42,597 bases of DNA from an uncultured Oscillospiraceae bacterium (lineage in GTDB: Bacteria > Bacillota > Clostridia > Oscillospirales > Oscillospiraceae): contig CANPWZ010000016.1 in NCBI GenBank assembly GCA_947585425.1, positions 1 to 42,597 of the forward strand. The letters are read 5' to 3'. Of the stretch, positions 14,348 through 22,793 are shown in pieces. Positions within the stretch are counted from its first letter, which is position 1; each line of letters begins with the position of its first letter. The notes beneath the pieces are model-generated. The model ran no database searches. It was not told the DNA's origin and saw nothing but the letters and a program-made list of their open reading frames with translations. The position numbers and the translations under genes were made by a program.

Positions 14348-14668
14348 TTATAACTCTATTTCCTGGAAAAAGCAAGAGTCCGCCCCGGTGTGGCAGGCGG
14401 GCCCGTCCGGGTCGCAGAGGTATAGCAGGGTGTCGGTGTCGCAGTCGGTAAAGATCCGCTTTACGTGGAGGTAATTGCCCGACGTGGCCCCCTTGTTCCA
14501 CAGCTCTCCCCTGCTCCTTGACCAGAACCAGGCGGTTTTGGTCCTGAGGGTCAGTTCCACCGCCTCTTTGTTGGTAAAGCCCAGCATGAGCACCTGTTTC
14601 GTCTCAAAGTGCTGGACGATCACCGGGATCAGGTCGGATTTTTGAAACAGCCGGTCCAGATCGAACAT
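14348..14668 (-). CDS. hisI: phosphoribosyl-AMP cyclohydrolase
   Basis: A 106-residue zinc enzyme that opens the adenine ring of PR-AMP, step 3 of the pathway. The metal-binding signatures are intact: TDCDTDTLLYLCDPDGPACH and the final cysteine in GADSCFF. The segment GYLHVKRI is replaced by NYLHVKRIFTDCD, normal for the family. The start 5 nt after hisF with GAGG just before it suggests coupling. The C-terminal HisE domain is absent; hisE is the next gene. Confidence 0.95.
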   Translation of the reverse strand: MFDLDRLFQKSDLIPVIVQHFETKQVLMLGFTNKEAVELTLRTKTAWFWSRSRGELWNKGATSGNYLHVKRIFTDCDTDTLLYLCDPDGPACHTGADSCFFQEIEL

Positions 14669-14673
14669 ATGCC

Positions 14674-15429
14674 TCACCTCACGGGGATATTCCGGGCGCG
14701 CAGATAGTCCTTCACCTGGGGCACCGTCAGCTCCCCGAAGTGGAACAGGGATGCCGCCAGAGCCGCGTCGCAATCGGTGGCCTCGAACACCTCCGCAAAG
14801 TGCTCCAAAGACCCGCAGCCGCCGGAGGCGATGACGGGAATGGACACCGCGCCGGTGACGGCCTTCGTCATGGCAAGGTCGAATCCGGCCCTGGTGCCGT
14901 CGGCGTCCATGGAGGTGAGCAGGATCTCCCCCGCCCCCAGCGCCTGGCCCCGCTTAGCCCATTGGATGGCGTCGATGCCGGTGGGGATGCGGCCCCCGGC
15001 CGTCACCACCTCGTACCAGCCCCCAGGGCGCTTTCGCGCGTCGATGGCCAGCACCACGCACTGGGAGCCGAACCGCTCCGCCGCCCGGGCGATCAGGGTC
15101 TCGTCCTTGACCGCGGCGGAGTTGACGGAGATCTTGTCCGCCCCCGCCCGGAGCAGCCGGGTAAAATCCTCGATGGTGCGGATGCCGCCCCCCACGGTGA
15201 GGGGGACGAACACCTGGGCGGCGGTGCGCTCCACCACGCCGGCCACAGTGTCTCTCGCGTCGCTGGTGGCGGTGATGTCCAGAAAGACGATCTCGTCCGC
15301 CCCCTGGTCCGAGTAGTATTTGGCCAGCTCCACCGGGTCGCCGGCGTCCCGGATGTTGACGAAGTTGACCCCCTTCACCACCCGGCCGTCCCGCACGTCC
15401 AGGCAGGGGATGATGCGCTTGGCTAACAT
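14674..15429 (-). CDS. hisF: imidazole glycerol phosphate synthase, cyclase subunit
   Basis: A 251-residue TIM barrel that, with HisH, makes imidazole glycerol phosphate and AICAR from PRFAR and ammonia. Catalytic Asp11 is in [15 protein letters not shown] and the second catalytic Asp in [11 protein letters not shown]. Phosphate-binding loops [14 protein letters not shown] and IASGGCGS are present. The ATG overlaps the end of hisA by 7 nt (ATGTTAG). Confidence 0.97.
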   Translation of the reverse strand: MLAKRIIPCLDVRDGRVVKGVNFVNIRDAGDPVELAKYYSDQGADEIVFLDITATSDARDTVAGVVERTAAQVFVPLTVGGGIRTIEDFTRLLRAGADKISVNSAAVKDETLIARAAERFGSQCVVLAIDARKRPGGWYEVVTAGGRIPTGIDAIQWAKRGQALGAGEILLTSMDADGTRAGFDLAMTKAVTGAVSIPVIASGGCGSLEHFAEVFEATDCDAALAASLFHFGELTVPQVKDYLRARNIPVR

Positions 15430-16148
15430 TGCTCCCCCGCCTCCCGGACGGCCTCGGCCAGATCGATGGTACCGGCGTAGTACGCCTTTCCGATGATAGC
15501 GGCGTAGAGCCCCATGTCCCGCAGGCGTTTCACGTCGTCAAGAGTGGTGACGCCGCCGCTGGCAGTGATATGGCAGGACACCCGCTTTTGCAGGGCGGCA
15601 AGCTGCTCATAGGAGGGCCCGGACAGCATCCCGTCGGCGGCGATGTCGGTGTAGACCAGATACCTGACCCCCAGCGCCTCCATCTGCGCGGCGAAGTCCA
15701 GGCAGTCCAGGCCGGAGTCCTCCTCCCAGCCGGAGGTGCGCACCCGGCCGTTCAGACAGTCGATGCCCACCGCCACCTTCTCCGGCCCGTACTGCCGGAG
15801 GGCGTACCGCACCAGCTCGGGCTTTGTCACGGCGGCGGAGCCGATGACCATCCGGCCCGCGCCGGCCTCCCCCACGGTGATGACGTCCAGCTCGTTTTTG
15901 ATGCCGCCGCCCAGCTCCACCTTCAGGCCTGACCGCTGGATGACCTCGTAGATCAGGGGGAAGTTTTTGCGCACCCCGTCCCGGGCGCCGTCCAGGTCCA
16001 CCATATGGACCCACTTTGCCCCGGCGCCGGCAAACCGTTTCGCGGTCTCCAGGGGGCTGGCGGCCACCTGGTGGGCGGTGGCGAAATCGCCCTTCCTCAG
16101 CCGGACGCACCGGCCGTCCTTCATATCGATGGCGGGAAAGAGGATCAT
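15423..16148 (-). CDS. hisA: ProFAR isomerase
   Basis: A 241-residue TIM-barrel isomerase converting ProFAR to PRFAR. The N-terminal [18 protein letters not shown] carries catalytic Asp8; the second catalytic Asp is in YTDIAADGM. Phosphate loops ELGGGIK, VIGSAA and TASGGVTT are seen. It is evidently related to hisF, as always. It starts 11 nt after the LTA synthase-like gene, with GGAG 8 nt upstream. Confidence 0.96.
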   Translation of the reverse strand: MILFPAIDMKDGRCVRLRKGDFATAHQVAASPLETAKRFAGAGAKWVHMVDLDGARDGVRKNFPLIYEVIQRSGLKVELGGGIKNELDVITVGEAGAGRMVIGSAAVTKPELVRYALRQYGPEKVAVGIDCLNGRVRTSGWEEDSGLDCLDFAAQMEALGVRYLVYTDIAADGMLSGPSYEQLAALQKRVSCHITASGGVTTLDDVKRLRDMGLYAAIIGKAYYAGTIDLAEAVREAGEQC

Positions 16149-16159
16149 GGGCGCCGCTC

Positions 16160-18478
16160 CTATCCAAACACGTAGTCGTAGAAATCGTTTTCGATCAGCA
16201 GATTGGTGCTATCCAGCTTATAGCCCACCAGCTTGCGCATGGCGGAGACGTATTCCTCCTGTTCCTCCGCCGTCATGGTGACGCCGGGGGCCGGGGTGAA
16301 CGTCTGGGTGAACCGATTGTAGAACCCCCGGTCGGACTTCCAGCACCGGGAGGTGAAGATCACCAGGCCCTCGCTGTCGGACAGGATGTCGGCGCCGTCC
16401 AGCATCCGGGAGTCGTACTCCAGCCCCAGCAGGTTGGACAGGGTGGGCAGGATGTCCACCTGGCAGCAGACCTTGTCCACCTCCACCGGCTCGGTCATGG
16501 AGGCAGACCAAATGATGAGGGAGCTCTTGTACACGTCGAAGTTGATGTTCTGCTCGTTCAGGTACTGAAGGTCCTCAGAACTGCCGAATTTCTGACCGGC
16601 CAGCTCCTCCAGGGTGTCCACATTGAAGTAGGGGATGTGATCCGGGACGGCCACGATGAGGGTCTTGTCCAGTTTGCCGGCCTCGTCCAGCTTCTGGATG
16701 AGGACCTCCAGGGCCTTGTCCACCTCCATACAGGTGCCCACGTAGTTCTGGGTGGTCTCGCTGTACGGCAGGGCGCGGACCGTGTCCCGGTAGGGGGCCA
16801 CCGCCCGGTTGTCCGAGTAGGGCATGTGGCCGCTGATGGTCAGGTAGTAGACGTGGAACGGTTGACTGCTGTGGATATAGTCGTCCACGCTGGCCTCCAC
16901 CATCACGCTGTCCTTCTGGGGCCAGCTGAGCTTGCCGTTGGAGTTGACGTCCAGCCCATCAAACCCGTGAAGGCTGCCCCGGGGCAGGTCGTTCCGCTCG
17001 GCCGCGCCGAACTGGTGCCAGGAGTAGCCCAGATTGGGGTGGGATTTCTCCCGGTTGTACATATTGCCGTTGGGGTGATAGCCCAGGACCTGATACCCCT
17101 CCCGGCCCAGCTGCTGGGCCAGGGAGAAATAGAGATTGGTCTTTAAATCGCCCGTGTGGGGCAGCGTAGCCGGACTGCCGTTTTTGGGGTAGATGCCCAG
17201 CAGGTTCTGGCACTCGCCGCCGGAGGTGCTGGTGAAGTGGAGGGCGGTGTAGAAGTTGTTGAACACGAAGCCCTCGTGGGTGAGCTTGTAGAGGGTCGGG
17301 GTCAGCTCCGGGTCGATGGCGTAGCCGGAGAAGCCCTCCAGAGTGAAGAAGATGACGTTGTACCCCTCGAACATGCCGGTGTACTGGTTCTTATTGGTGG
17401 GGGTCACGCTGTTGAAGTAGTTGGCCAGCCACTGGATGTCCTTGTTCTTGGCGCTCTCGGCAAGGGCCGCCAGGTCCACGTCCATCACATTGGGGGAGGT
17501 GTCGATCACCGGGGTGGGCTCCGGCGTCTCGGAGACGGCCGGGTCCGGGGATACGCCGGGATCGGGAGTGCCCTCCGGGCCGGGACTGGGGGTCTGGGCG
17601 GGGCCGGGACCCAGGTGGGTGAAGTCGTCGTCCAGATGGTTTTTGGCCGGGAAGATCATGTGCTTCACGTCCAGCCGGAGCATGTTCCACAGGCCCAGCT
17701 GCTCCACCTGGTCGTCGATGTTGGAGTCCATGTCGTAGAGCTTCGCCGGTGTAAGATCGCCCTTCCAGGGGAAGTGTACCGTGCCCAGCCCTACCAGATG
17801 GAGGATGACCGCCCCGATGAGGGCCACCCCGGACAGCCTCACGTCGTACCGCTCATAGCCCATGAACCGGCTCCCCAGAGCGAACAGCAAGATGGTGGGG
17901 ATGAGCATCACCAGGGCGATGGGCAGGGTCTTGATGACGGTGGGGATGATGGCGTCCAGGTAGTCGGTGAGCTTGTTGCCGGCGGCGGTGCCCAGGAAGC
18001 TCAGGGGATAGTAGGACTGGAGGATGGTCTTGGCCACCATCTCCGCCACATAGATCACCGGGAACAGGATGGAGAGCGCCTTCATCAGCACCCGGTTCAC
18101 CGCCTTGGGGAAGGGCAGGGTCAAAGCCGACAGGATCAGGCCCGCGGACAGGCCGAACGGGGTCCAGATGGGGGAATAGGACAGCGGCGTGTCCATGTAG
18201 AGATGGAACACCAGCTCCAGAAATACCAGCTGCGCCGGGAAAAAGATGAGCCGCAGCACCGGGCGGAGGGATTCGCCGCCGTTCCGGGGGGCGCGCTCCT
18301 CCCAGCCGCCTCCCCGGCGGCCGCCGGACGCGGAACGGCGGGCAGGGGCGTCCTCCTCCCGGCTGGGGCGGCGGTCCTCCAGCTCATCGCTCAGATCCGC
18401 GAAATAGTTGCGGCGGCCGGAGCCGCTCTGTCCGCCCTGCAGCCGTTTCCCGCCCTGGTTTTTCCGGTCCTGTTCCAT
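16160..18478 (-). CDS. LTA synthase family (alkaline-phosphatase superfamily) membrane protein
   Basis: 772 residues. A cytoplasmic, Arg/Gly/Ser-rich disordered N-terminus (1-70) is followed by five transmembrane helices (about 73-235), a Pro/Gly/Thr-rich extracellular linker (about 290-326) and a sulfatase-like domain (about 370-700). The domain resembles LtaS: metal residue Glu381 in FFTLEGFSGY, candidate nucleophile threonine in TSTSGGE (416-422), His551 in ISGHMPYS, Asp613-His614 in VPDHIPYF. LtaS-type enzymes move glycerol phosphate from phosphatidylglycerol onto lipoteichoic acid; other members are primases or transfer other phospho-groups, so the exact reaction is open. It sits inside the his operon between hisH and hisA, spaced 25 and 11 nt, with no promoter of its own. 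Confidence 0.88.
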   Translation of the reverse strand: MEQDRKNQGGKRLQGGQSGSGRRNYFADLSDELEDRRPSREEDAPARRSASGGRRGGGWEERAPRNGGESLRPVLRLIFFPAQLVFLELVFHLYMDTPLSYSPIWTPFGLSAGLILSALTLPFPKAVNRVLMKALSILFPVIYVAEMVAKTILQSYYPLSFLGTAAGNKLTDYLDAIIPTVIKTLPIALVMLIPTILLFALGSRFMGYERYDVRLSGVALIGAVILHLVGLGTVHFPWKGDLTPAKLYDMDSNIDDQVEQLGLWNMLRLDVKHMIFPAKNHLDDDFTHLGPGPAQTPSPGPEGTPDPGVSPDPAVSETPEPTPVIDTSPNVMDVDLAALAESAKNKDIQWLANYFNSVTPTNKNQYTGMFEGYNVIFFTLEGFSGYAIDPELTPTLYKLTHEGFVFNNFYTALHFTSTSGGECQNLLGIYPKNGSPATLPHTGDLKTNLYFSLAQQLGREGYQVLGYHPNGNMYNREKSHPNLGYSWHQFGAAERNDLPRGSLHGFDGLDVNSNGKLSWPQKDSVMVEASVDDYIHSSQPFHVYYLTISGHMPYSDNRAVAPYRDTVRALPYSETTQNYVGTCMEVDKALEVLIQKLDEAGKLDKTLIVAVPDHIPYFNVDTLEELAGQKFGSSEDLQYLNEQNINFDVYKSSLIIWSASMTEPVEVDKVCCQVDILPTLSNLLGLEYDSRMLDGADILSDSEGLVIFTSRCWKSDRGFYNRFTQTFTPAPGVTMTAEEQEEYVSAMRKLVGYKLDSTNLLIENDFYDYVFG

Positions 18479-18503
18479 AGGGGTTCGCCTCTTTCTCTGT
18501 CTC

Positions 18504-19115
18504 TCAGCGGCTCAGCTCCGCGAAATTGCGCAGGATCGTCAGTCCTGCCTCGCCGCTCTTCTCCGGGTGGAACTGGCAGCCGTACACCCCGTTCCGGCCC
18601 ACCGCCGCCACAACGGGCGCGCCGTAGTCCGTCACGGCCAGCACGTCCTCCCCCCTGGCGGCCACGCCGCAGTAGGAGTGGACAAAGTAGACGTACGTCC
18701 CCTCGTCCAGCCCCTTGAACAGGGGCGATGGATTGGGAAAGGTCAGGCTGTTCCAGCCGATGTGGGGCAGCTTCAGATCGGTTTTGATGCGCTCCACGTG
18801 CCCGCTGACAAGGCCCAGGCCCTCACAGTCCCGGACCTCCTCCCCCCGGTCGAACAGAAGCTGCATCCCAAGGCAGATGCCCAGGATGGGCTTCTTCCCC
18901 GCCTGGGCGGCCAGGACCTGATCCAGCCCTCTGTGCCGGAGCTTGTCCACCGCGTCGGGAAAGGCCCCCACGCCGGGGAGGATGACCGCATCCGCCTGCT
19001 CGATGGCCGCCCCGTCGTCGGTGACGGCGCTGTCCACTCCCAGGCAGCGGAGGGCGTTGGACACGCTCTTCAGATTGCCCACGCCGTAGTCCACGATGGC
19101 GATCGTTCCCTTCAA
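18504..19115 (-). CDS. hisH: imidazole glycerol phosphate synthase, glutaminase subunit
   Basis: A 203-residue class I glutamine amidotransferase supplying ammonia to HisF. Nucleophile Cys81 is in ILGICLGMQLLFD and the His-Glu pair in CQFHPEKSGEAG; the oxyanion-strand motif PGVGAF is present. The start must be TTG at 19115: the codon immediately upstream is an in-frame TAA, and the next candidate would delete the first beta strand (IAIVDYGVGN). AGGA lies about 10 nt upstream. A 64-nt gap with a hairpin separates it from hisB. Confidence 0.95.
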   Translation of the reverse strand: MKGTIAIVDYGVGNLKSVSNALRCLGVDSAVTDDGAAIEQADAVILPGVGAFPDAVDKLRHRGLDQVLAAQAGKKPILGICLGMQLLFDRGEEVRDCEGLGLVSGHVERIKTDLKLPHIGWNSLTFPNPSPLFKGLDEGTYVYFVHSYCGVAARGEDVLAVTDYGAPVVAAVGRNGVYGCQFHPEKSGEAGLTILRNFAELSR

Positions 19116-19150
19116 TTAAACCACATCCTGTAGTGTTCGTCAAGGTGTAA

Positions 19151-19173
19151 CTCCACACTCCCTTGGTGTGGAG
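19151..19173 (-). repeat. hairpin between hisB and hisH
   Basis: CTCCACAC / GTGTGGAG, 8-bp perfect stem with a 7-nt loop, no T run. It sits in the only sizeable gap in the upstream half of the his operon; it may be an mRNA-stabilising or processing structure. Confidence 0.5.
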
Positions 19174-19179
19174 AGGGCG

Positions 19180-19785
19180 TCACAGGGCCCCTTTGGTGGA
19201 GGCGACCTCCGTCCCCTCCACCCGGGCGGCCTCCTTCAGAGCCAGCCCCAGGGACTTGAACAGGGCCTCGGTGATGTGGTGGGCGTTGGCGCCGTACTCG
19301 CACTTCTGGTGGAGGGTGATGCCGGCGTTGAAGGCGAACGCGCGCATGAACTCCGCCGTCAGGCAGGAGTCGTAATCCCCGATCATGGGCTGGGGCATGG
19401 GCGCGTCGAACACCAGATAGGGCCGGCTGGACAGGTCCAGCACCGTGCGGCACAGGGCCTCGTCCATGGGCACGAAGGCCATCCCGAAGCGTTTGACGCC
19501 CTTTTTGTCCCCCAGGGCGGCGGCGAAAGCCTGCCCCAGCACGATGCCCGTGTCCTCCACCGTGTGGTGGCCGTCCACCTCCAGATCGCCCTTGGCGGTA
19601 AGGGTCAGCCCCCACCCGGCGTAGAAGGCCAGGGCGGTGAGCATGTGGTCGAAAAAGCCGATGCCGGTCTTGACGCGGACCTCTCCCCCGTCCAGGCACA
19701 GATCCACCGAAAGATCGGTCTCTTTGGTCCTGCGGGAGAGGACATAGGCGCGGGGCTTTCCCCCTGCTGTGACGGGTGCGTTCAT
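19180..19785 (-). CDS. hisB: imidazoleglycerol-phosphate dehydratase
   Basis: A 201-residue manganese-dependent dehydratase, monofunctional (no phosphatase domain). Metal-binding signatures: GFFDHMLTALAFYAG, DGHHTVEDTGIVLGQAF and the second HHITEALFKSLG. The N-terminus begins with a short basic stretch and SRRTKETDLSV. It starts 12 nt after hisD. Since this HisB lacks the phosphatase domain, a separate histidinol-phosphatase is needed; none is in the window. Confidence 0.96.
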   Translation of the reverse strand: MNAPVTAGGKPRAYVLSRRTKETDLSVDLCLDGGEVRVKTGIGFFDHMLTALAFYAGWGLTLTAKGDLEVDGHHTVEDTGIVLGQAFAAALGDKKGVKRFGMAFVPMDEALCRTVLDLSSRPYLVFDAPMPQPMIGDYDSCLTAEFMRAFAFNAGITLHQKCEYGANAHHITEALFKSLGLALKEAARVEGTEVASTKGAL

Positions 19786-19797
19786 GGTCGTTCCTCC

Positions 19798-21072
19798 TTA
19801 TTCAAAGCGCACGCGGATGGAGTTGGCGTGGGCGGTGAGCTTTTCGCACTCCGCCAGGGCGGTGATCTCCCCGGAGATGGGCTCCAGGGAGGCCCGGTCG
19901 AACTCCAGCACGCTCATGGTCTTGAGAAAGCTGTCCACCGACAGCGGCGAGAAGAACCGGGCGGTGCCGCTGGTGGGCAGCACGTGGTCCGGCCCCGCCA
20001 GATAGTCCCCCAGGGGCTCCGGCGTCCATGCCCCCAGGAACACCGCCCCGGCGTTTTTGATCTGGGGCAGCAGCGCCCGGGGCTCTTTTGTGACGATCTC
20101 CAGATGCTCCGGGGCGATGTCGTTGGCCAGCTCCACGCACCGATCCAGAGACTCGCACACGATGGCGCAGCCGAAGTCCCGGAGGGAGGCCTCCATGATC
20201 TCGGAGCGGCTGAGATACCTCGTCTGCCGGACGATCTCCCTGTCCACCGCCTGAGCCAGCGCCGCCGAATCGGTGAGCAGCACGGCGGAGGCCAGCCGGT
20301 CGTGCTCCGCCTGGGAAAGCAGGTCTGCGGCCACGAACTTGGGATCGGCGCTCTCATCGGCGATGACCAGCACCTCCGAGGGCCCCGCCACCATGTCGAT
20401 GTCCAGCGTCCCGTAGGCCAGCCGCTTGGCGGCGGCCACATAGGCGTTGCCGGGGCCCACCAGCTTGTCCACCCGGGGGATGGGCCCCGCCCCGTAGGTG
20501 AGGGCGGCCACCGCCTGGGCCCCGCCCACGGCGATGACCCGGTCCACCCCGGCGATCTTCGCCGCCGCCAGCACGGGGGCGGACAGGTTCTCGGTGGGGG
20601 GCGTCACCATGACGATCTCCTCCACCCCGGCCACCTTGGCGGGGACGGCGTTCATCAGTACCGAGCTGGGATAGGCCGCCGTGCCGCCGGGGACGTAGAT
20701 CCCCACCCGGCTGAGCCCCCGGACGATCCGGCCCACCTTCCCCCCGTCGGGGGAAGTCCACTCCAGGGACTTCGCCAGCAGCTTTTCATTGTAGTCCCGG
20801 ATGTTGGCGGCGGCGTGCTCCAGGGCCCGGATCAGCTCCGGGGCGCAGGAGGCATAGGCGGCGTCGACGGTCTCCTGCGCGATCTCATAGGGGGCGGCGT
20901 GGTCGAACTGTAAGCTGTACTTCTCAACGGCGGGAAAGCCGTTCTCCTTTACATCCTCCAGGATGGCCCTGACCGCTTTTTCAATGTTCGCGTTTTTGGC
21001 AGCGGCCCGGGCCCCCATGGCGGCCAGCTGCTTCTGTTCGGCGGCGCCGTCCGCCCTGATGATGGTGATCAT
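19798..21072 (-). CDS. hisD: histidinol dehydrogenase
   Basis: A 424-residue zinc-dependent NAD+ enzyme carrying out the last two oxidations to histidine. The signature ADLLSQAEHD with its zinc-binding Gln/His is present, as are GLSRVGIYVPGGTAAYPSSVLMNA, GGAQAVAALTYG and GPGNAYVAAAKR; the C-terminal DHVLPTSGTARFFS is typical. The start overlaps the hisZG stop by 4 nt (ATGA), indicating coupled translation. Confidence 0.97.
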   Translation of the reverse strand: MITIIRADGAAEQKQLAAMGARAAAKNANIEKAVRAILEDVKENGFPAVEKYSLQFDHAAPYEIAQETVDAAYASCAPELIRALEHAAANIRDYNEKLLAKSLEWTSPDGGKVGRIVRGLSRVGIYVPGGTAAYPSSVLMNAVPAKVAGVEEIVMVTPPTENLSAPVLAAAKIAGVDRVIAVGGAQAVAALTYGAGPIPRVDKLVGPGNAYVAAAKRLAYGTLDIDMVAGPSEVLVIADESADPKFVAADLLSQAEHDRLASAVLLTDSAALAQAVDREIVRQTRYLSRSEIMEASLRDFGCAIVCESLDRCVELANDIAPEHLEIVTKEPRALLPQIKNAGAVFLGAWTPEPLGDYLAGPDHVLPTSGTARFFSPLSVDSFLKTMSVLEFDRASLEPISGEITALAECEKLTAHANSIRVRFE

Positions 21073-22682
21073 ACCGTTCCCTCCAGATCGGCCTCACACT
21101 TGGCGATGAAGCCGGTGATCTGCTCCTTGTTCAGCTTCATGCTGGCGGTGTTGACGATGAGCCGCGCGGACACCGCCGCCACGTCCTCCACCACGGTAAG
21201 GCCGTTCTCCCGGAGGGTGGCCCCGGTCTCCACGATGTCCACGATGCCGTCGGCCAGCTCCAGGATGGGGGCCAGCTCCACGCTGCCCTCGATCTTGATG
21301 ATGTCCACGTCCATGCCCTTCTTCTCAAAGAAGGCCCGGGCCACGTTGGGGTATTTGGAGGCCGCCCGGCGGGTCTTGTAGGTGCCGTAGAAGTCGGTGC
21401 CCTCCTTCACGGCCAGGGCGAAGCGGCACCTGCCGAACCCCAGATCCAGCACCTCGTAGAAGGAGCCGCCCTTCTCCAGGATGGTGTCCTTGCCCACGAT
21501 CCCTAAGTCGCACGCCCCGTGCTCCACATAGGTGATGACGTCGGGGGCCTTGGCCAGCACCACGTCCAGGGGGTAGTTTGGGATGGAGAGGATGAGCCGC
21601 CGGCCGGGGTCCCGCACCGGGGAACAGTCCAGCCCCATCCGCTCGAACAGGGCCAGGGCCTTGTCTTGGATGCGGCCCTTGGTGAGGGCGATCCGCAGCC
21701 GCCGCCCCGCCGCGGGGGCGGTCTGGTTCAGGCAGGCGGCCACCGCGTCGGCGTCCACCGCGAAGCCGGTGGCCTCCGCCTTCCGGCCGAAGCGCTCCAT
21801 CAGGTTGTCGTACCGGCCGCCGGACAGCACCGGCGCGCCCGCGCCCTCCACGTAGCCTCGGAACACCATGCCGGTGTAGTAGTCAAGCTGGTGGACCAGC
21901 CCCAGATCGAAGCGGATGTACGCCCCGCACCCGGCGGCGGCCAGTCTGCCGTACAGCCGGCGGAGGTAGTCGATGCAGACGCTCTCTCCCGCCAGGGCCT
22001 CCGCCTCGTCCAGCACCTCCGGCCCTCCGAACAGGTAGGGCAGGCGGCGGAGGGCGGCAAAGGCGGGCCGGCCCCGGTAGGGCTCCAGCAGGTCGTTGAG
22101 CAGGGCGAAGTTCTTGCCCTCGATGGCGGAGCGCACCCGCTCGGTCTCAGCGGCGGACATATCCATCCGGGCCGCCAGCGCCCGGTAGAACCCGGCGTGG
22201 CCCAGCTCGATGTGGAAGCTCCTGAGCCCGCAGCGCCGCAGGGACTCCACCGCCATGGAGACCATCTCCACGTCGGCCTCCTCCCCCACCGCGCCGATGA
22301 GCTCCACCCCACACTGGGCGATCTCCCGGCTCTCCCCCTGGTGGGCGCCCCGGTCCCGGAACACCGTCTGGTCGTAGTAGAGCCGCTGGGGGAGGGGCTC
22401 AGAGCGGAGCCGGGTGGCGGCCACCCGGGCGATGGGGGTGGTGCAGTCGGGCCGCATGACCATGATCCGCCCGGAGCGGTCCATGATCTTCAGCATGGCC
22501 TCCTGGGGGATTGGGTTGCCCGACTGGACGAACAGGTCGTAGAACTCCACCTCGGGGGTGATGACCTCGGAGTAGCCCCGGCCGCGGAACAGGTCCACCA
22601 GGGTGTTCTGCACCTGGCGGCGCTCGGCGCACTCGGCGAACAGCCGGTCCCGGGTGCCCTCTGGGGTGTTGATGATGCGCAT
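21069..22682 (-). CDS. hisZG: fused ATP phosphoribosyltransferase: HisZ regulatory plus HisG catalytic subunits
   Basis: 537 residues in one unbroken frame. Residues 1-325 are a HisZ (histidyl-tRNA-synthetase-like regulator): NTPEGTRDRLFAECAERR, VMRPDCTTPIARV (motif 2 region), RDRGAHQGESREIAQCGVE, and LDYYTGMVFRGYVEG with SGGRYDNLMERFG. After a short linker (NQTAPAAGR) residues 327-537 are a complete short-form HisG: RIALTKGRIQDKAL, ITYVEHGACDLGIVGKDTI, and the PRPP loop DGIVDIVETGATLRENGL. Together they catalyse and regulate the first committed step of histidine synthesis. In most bacteria with short HisG, hisZ and hisG are separate genes. First gene of the operon; GAGGA is 8 nt upstream and a sigma-A promoter precedes it. 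Confidence 0.95.
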   Translation of the reverse strand: MRIINTPEGTRDRLFAECAERRQVQNTLVDLFRGRGYSEVITPEVEFYDLFVQSGNPIPQEAMLKIMDRSGRIMVMRPDCTTPIARVAATRLRSEPLPQRLYYDQTVFRDRGAHQGESREIAQCGVELIGAVGEEADVEMVSMAVESLRRCGLRSFHIELGHAGFYRALAARMDMSAAETERVRSAIEGKNFALLNDLLEPYRGRPAFAALRRLPYLFGGPEVLDEAEALAGESVCIDYLRRLYGRLAAAGCGAYIRFDLGLVHQLDYYTGMVFRGYVEGAGAPVLSGGRYDNLMERFGRKAEATGFAVDADAVAACLNQTAPAAGRRLRIALTKGRIQDKALALFERMGLDCSPVRDPGRRLILSIPNYPLDVVLAKAPDVITYVEHGACDLGIVGKDTILEKGGSFYEVLDLGFGRCRFALAVKEGTDFYGTYKTRRAASKYPNVARAFFEKKGMDVDIIKIEGSVELAPILELADGIVDIVETGATLRENGLTVVEDVAAVSARLIVNTASMKLNKEQITGFIAKCEADLEGTV

Positions 22683-22720
22683 GGGAAAATTCCTCGATTC
22701 TTTACTTCGCTAATGCAATG

Positions 22721-22749
22721 AATTTACCATACTCCCCGCGGGTTGTCAA
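22721..22749 (-). promoter_or_regulatory. sigma-A promoter of the his operon
   Basis: TTGACA (22744-22749), 17-bp spacer, TAAATT (22721-22726), giving a leader of about 35 nt. That is too short for a T-box or a histidine attenuator. Confidence 0.8.
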
Positions 22750-22760
22750 GGGGCGTTTTT

Positions 22761-22785
22761 AAGGGCGGGTCCCAGACCCGCCCTT
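22761..22785. terminator. hairpin between polC and hisZG
   Basis: AAGGGCGGGTC / GACCCGCCCTT, 11-bp stem with a 3-nt loop, directly after the polC stop. No T run follows on the minus strand (it continues AAAAACG), so it is an atypical or rho-assisted terminator at best. Confidence 0.5.
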
Positions 22786-22793
22786 AGACCGGC

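Noticed and set aside
22683-22760. T-box or histidine attenuator upstream of hisZG
   Set aside because: The promoter is about 40 nt from the start codon; there is no room and no histidine-rich leader peptide.
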